Below, one piece after another: positions 10,148 through 11,734 of a stretch of DNA of 11,734 nt. Location: assembly GCA_019242135.1 (NCBI GenBank), contig JAFAWC010000236.1, positions 1 to 11,734 on the forward strand. Reading direction: 5' to 3'. Within the stretch, counting starts at the first letter, position 1, and every line of letters starts with the position of its first letter. Below the pieces are notes generated by a model. It was not told the DNA's origin. It saw nothing but the letters and a program-made list of their open reading frames with translations, and did not search any database. This stretch comes from Mycobacteriaceae bacterium. GTDB lineage: Bacteria; Actinomycetota; Actinomycetes; Mycobacteriales; Mycobacteriaceae. A program made the translations under genes and the position numbers.

Positions 10148-11172
10148 TGCTCGGTCCCGCCGACGAATACCCGGTGCACCAGCTGCCGCAACCGATCGCC
10201 TGGGCCGGCTCCAGCGACCGCAACTTCTACGATCGGTCCTACTTCAACGCGCACGACCGCACCGGAGACATCTTCGTGATCAGCGGGATTGGCTACTACC
10301 CGAACCTCGGCGTCAAGGACGCGTTCGTGCTGGTGCGGCGGGCCGATGTGCAGACCGCGGTGCATCTGTCCGATGCGATCGATCAGGACAGGCTGCACCA
10401 ACAGGTCAACGGTTATCACGTCGAGGTCGTGGAGCCGCTGCACAAGCTGCGCATCGTCATGGCGGAGACCGAAGGCATCGCCGTCGACCTGACCTGGCAC
10501 GGATTGTTCGATGTGGTGCGAGAGCAGCGGCACGTGCTGCGCACCGGCAACCGAATCACTTTGGACGCGCAGCGCTTTGCTCAGGTTGGATCCTGGAGCG
10601 GTCGGATAGCAATTGATGGCCAAGAGATCCCGGTCGACCCGTCGACGTGGATCGGCTCCCGCGACCGTTCGTGGGGCATCCGCCCCATCGGCGAACCCGA
10701 GCCCGCCGGGCGCCCAGCCGATCCGCCGTTCGAGGGCATGTGGTGGCTGTATGTGCCGATGGCTTTCGACGACTTCGCAATCGTGCTGATCATTCAGGAG
10801 GAGCCCGATGGTTTCCGCAGTCTCAACGACTGCACCCGGATCTGGCGCGACGGGCGCGTCGAGCAATTGGGTTGGCCGCGCGTGACGATCCACTACCGCT
10901 CGGGGACCCGTATCCCGACCGCCGCGACCATCGACGCGACCCGAGCCGACGGCCTGCCGGTGCGCTTCGACGTCGAGTCCAAGTTACCGGTGCCCATCCA
11001 CGTCGGCGGCGGCTACGGCGGCGACTCCGACTGGCTGCACGGCATGTGGAAAGGCGAGAAATTCACCGAGCGGCTGACATACGACATGACCGACCCGGCG
11101 ATCGTCGGCCGGGCCGGATTTGGCGTGATCGACCATGTCGGTCGGGCGTTGTGTCGCGACGGCGACGGTTAG
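10147..11172 (+). CDS. Conserved mycobacterial protein of unknown function (Rv3169-like), apparently cut short
   Basis: A 341-residue protein starting at the ATG of a TGATG junction with the phosphotransferase. Upstream in-frame codons as far as 10018 lie inside that gene and are not the start. There are no membrane segments and no signal peptide. The sequence is rich in aromatic and beta-prone stretches, for example GDIFVISGIGYYPNLGVKDAF, GMWWLYVPMAFDDFAIVLII and SLNDCTRIWRDGRVEQLGWP. I do not recognise catalytic motifs; a beta-barrel or lipocalin-like fold is possible but is a guess. Gene order (tetR, phosphotransferase, this gene) matches M. tuberculosis Rv3167c-Rv3168-Rv3169. The frame ends with TAG at 11170-11172 after GRALCRDGDG, yet continues after it as family-like coding sequence. 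The annotated product is therefore probably about 30 residues shorter than the ancestral one, and the gene may be damaged. Confidence 0.75.
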
Positions 11173-11262
11173 CCGGTCGAGGGCTGGGGCCTGTTCGAGC
11201 ACGGCGCATTGGGACGCCATGATCCCTCCGGGTTCACGGACTGGCTTTCCGTCGCGCCCTGA
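11173..11262 (+). pseudogene. Cut-off C-terminal tail of the Rv3169-like gene behind an in-frame TAG
   Basis: Directly after the TAG the same frame runs for 29 sense codons and ends with TGA at 11260-11262. It reads PVEGWGLFEHGALGRHDPSG, then FTDWLSVAP. The segment has the aromatic and Gly/His/Asp-rich look of the protein before it, and 24 of its 29 codons end in G or C, as expected of coding DNA in this genome. With it the protein would be about 371 residues, near the length I recall for Rv3169 (about 374). The simplest reading is a single-base nonsense change (for example from CAG or TGG) or a base-call error. Programmed readthrough is possible but has no support in the sequence. Confidence 0.65.
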
Positions 11263-11304
11263 CTGCCGACCGCGGCATATCCGACCTGTGGAATGAAACG
11301 GGGC

Positions 11305-11313
11305 TGTGGATAA
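11305..11313 (-). other. DnaA-box-like nonamer
   Basis: TGTGGATAA on the + strand is the exact reverse complement of the consensus DnaA box TTATCCACA. It is single, with no neighbouring boxes or AT-rich unwinding region, so it is not an origin. It could be a DnaA-binding site near the DUF222 promoter, or chance. Confidence 0.35.
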
Positions 11314-11362
11314 CCCCTGGCCGAACGGTGCCGCTTCGCGTGGCGTTGTCGGTGACGCTCAA

Positions 11363-11368
11363 TACGTT
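11363..11368 (+). promoter_or_regulatory. Possible -10 element of a leaderless promoter for the DUF222 gene
   Basis: TACGTT fits the mycobacterial TANNNT -10 pattern and ends 6 bases before the ATG at 11375, so transcription would begin at or next to the start codon. No Shine-Dalgarno site is seen before this ATG, which fits a leaderless message. No good -35 is visible. Confidence 0.4.
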
Positions 11369-11374
11369 TCAGCT

Positions 11375-11734
11375 ATGAGTTCGGTTGCATTCGCCGAGGC
11401 GGCGGCTCTTTATGATGCGGTGGATGCGGCGCTGGGGTGCGCCGACGCGATCGACGGTGAGGGGCTGTCTACCGCCGAGCGTGTCCAGCTGTTGGCGCGC
11501 CGGCAGGGCTGGCGGCGGCGGCTGCCCGCCGGTGAGCACGAGCTGATCAATCAGCTGGTGGCCTACGGCACCGTGGAGGAGTTGGGTGCCTCGGTGCCGC
11601 GGGCGCTGGCCGATCGGTTGCGGATCAGCCGCGCCGAGGCGCGCGCGCGTATCGAGCAGGCCGCCGATCTGGGTCCGCGCCGGGGGTTGGATGGGCAGCC
11701 GCTGGCAGCGAAGTTGGAGCACACCGCGGCCGCC
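11375..11734 (+). CDS. 13E12 repeat-family / DUF222 protein, N-terminal part (3' end outside the window)
   Basis: The frame opens with ATG at 11375 and stays open to the right edge (120 codons, no stop). The protein starts MSSVAFAEAAALYDAVDAAL. It contains the DUF222 hallmark ALADRLRISRAEARARIEQA (about residues 82-101) followed by ADLGPRRGLDGQPL, where leucines alternate with Arg-rich helix segments. Family members usually have a C-terminal HNH endonuclease domain, which would lie outside the window. In mycobacteria these 13E12 genes occur in many copies, and one class (REP13E12) serves as an integration target for the phiRv1 prophage; nothing here shows an attachment site. Whether this copy is intact cannot be judged. 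The start is supported by the family-like N-terminus and the promoter-like hexamer just upstream. Confidence 0.85.
   Translation, partial: MSSVAFAEAAALYDAVDAALGCADAIDGEGLSTAERVQLLARRQGWRRRLPAGEHELINQLVAYGTVEELGASVPRALADRLRISRAEARARIEQAADLGPRRGLDGQPLAAKLEHTAAA

Larger units (their letters stand above)
11263..11374. other. Intergenic stretch between the Rv3169-like gene and the DUF222 gene
   Basis: 112 bases without a gene. CTGTGGA occurs twice, 18 bases apart (11286 and 11304). The second copy is part of a DnaA-box-like nonamer and is flanked by GGGG (11300-11303) and CCCC (11314-11317), which could pair as a weak 4-bp stem. No T-run follows it, so it is not a convincing terminator. A promoter-like hexamer lies at 11363-11368. 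Confidence 0.6.

Noticed and set aside
11300..11317. GGGG...CCCC hairpin as a terminator
   Set aside because: The stem has only 4 pairs with a 10-base loop and no T-run on either side.
11370..11383. Possible LexA/SOS box at the DUF222 start
   Set aside because: Only the right half GTTCG is present. The left half reads CAGCT instead of CGAAC, so the site is not credible.
11369..11722. Open frame on the - strand opposite the DUF222 gene
   Set aside because: The + strand has the DUF222 signature; the antisense frame is a shadow.

Overview
This window reads as chromosomal DNA of a mycobacterium, most likely a fast-growing or environmental Mycolicibacterium-type species. The evidence is high GC content with G/C-rich third codon positions, frequent GTG starts, the actinobacterial form of the nuo operon, a trio matching the M. 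tuberculosis Rv3167c-Rv3168-Rv3169 genes, and a 13E12/DUF222-family gene at the right edge. The species assignment is inference; the gene content is read directly.

Layout. Positions 1-8358 hold the distal part of the proton-pumping NADH dehydrogenase (complex I) operon, all on the + strand: the 3' end of nuoG, then complete nuoH, nuoI, nuoJ, nuoK, nuoL, nuoM and nuoN. Every junction overlaps by 1 to 8 bases (ATGA, GTGA or TGATG types), so this is one polycistronic, translationally coupled unit. The encoded parts are the C-terminus of the large peripheral-arm subunit (NuoG), the two-cluster ferredoxin-like subunit (NuoI), the quinone-site membrane subunit (NuoH), the small membrane subunits NuoJ and NuoK, and the three antiporter-like pump subunits NuoL, NuoM and NuoN. 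The channel Glu and Lys residues expected in K, L, M and N are all present, so the complex looks functional.

Positions 8365-8967 (- strand) encode a TetR-type repressor convergent with nuoN, only 6 bases away. Across a 43-base gap it diverges from a + strand pair: an APH/choline-kinase-fold phosphotransferase (9011-10147) and a conserved protein of unknown function (10147-) that overlaps it by one base. The gap carries overlapping -10-like hexamers on both strands and an imperfect inverted repeat that could be the operator. The second gene of the pair ends at an in-frame TAG (11170-11172), but the same frame continues for 29 sense codons of family-like C-terminal sequence to a TGA at 11260-11262. 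This suggests a recent nonsense mutation, a sequencing error or readthrough, and it is the most unusual point in the window.

Positions 11263-11374 are a short intergenic stretch with a perfect DnaA-box-like nonamer and a possible leaderless promoter. From 11375 to the window end runs the N-terminus of a DUF222/13E12 (HNH-endonuclease-type) gene. No tRNA, rRNA, CRISPR array, insertion sequence or obvious intrinsic terminator was seen. Most of the window is ordinary core metabolism; the accessory interest lies in the tetR-phosphotransferase-unknown cassette and the region after it.
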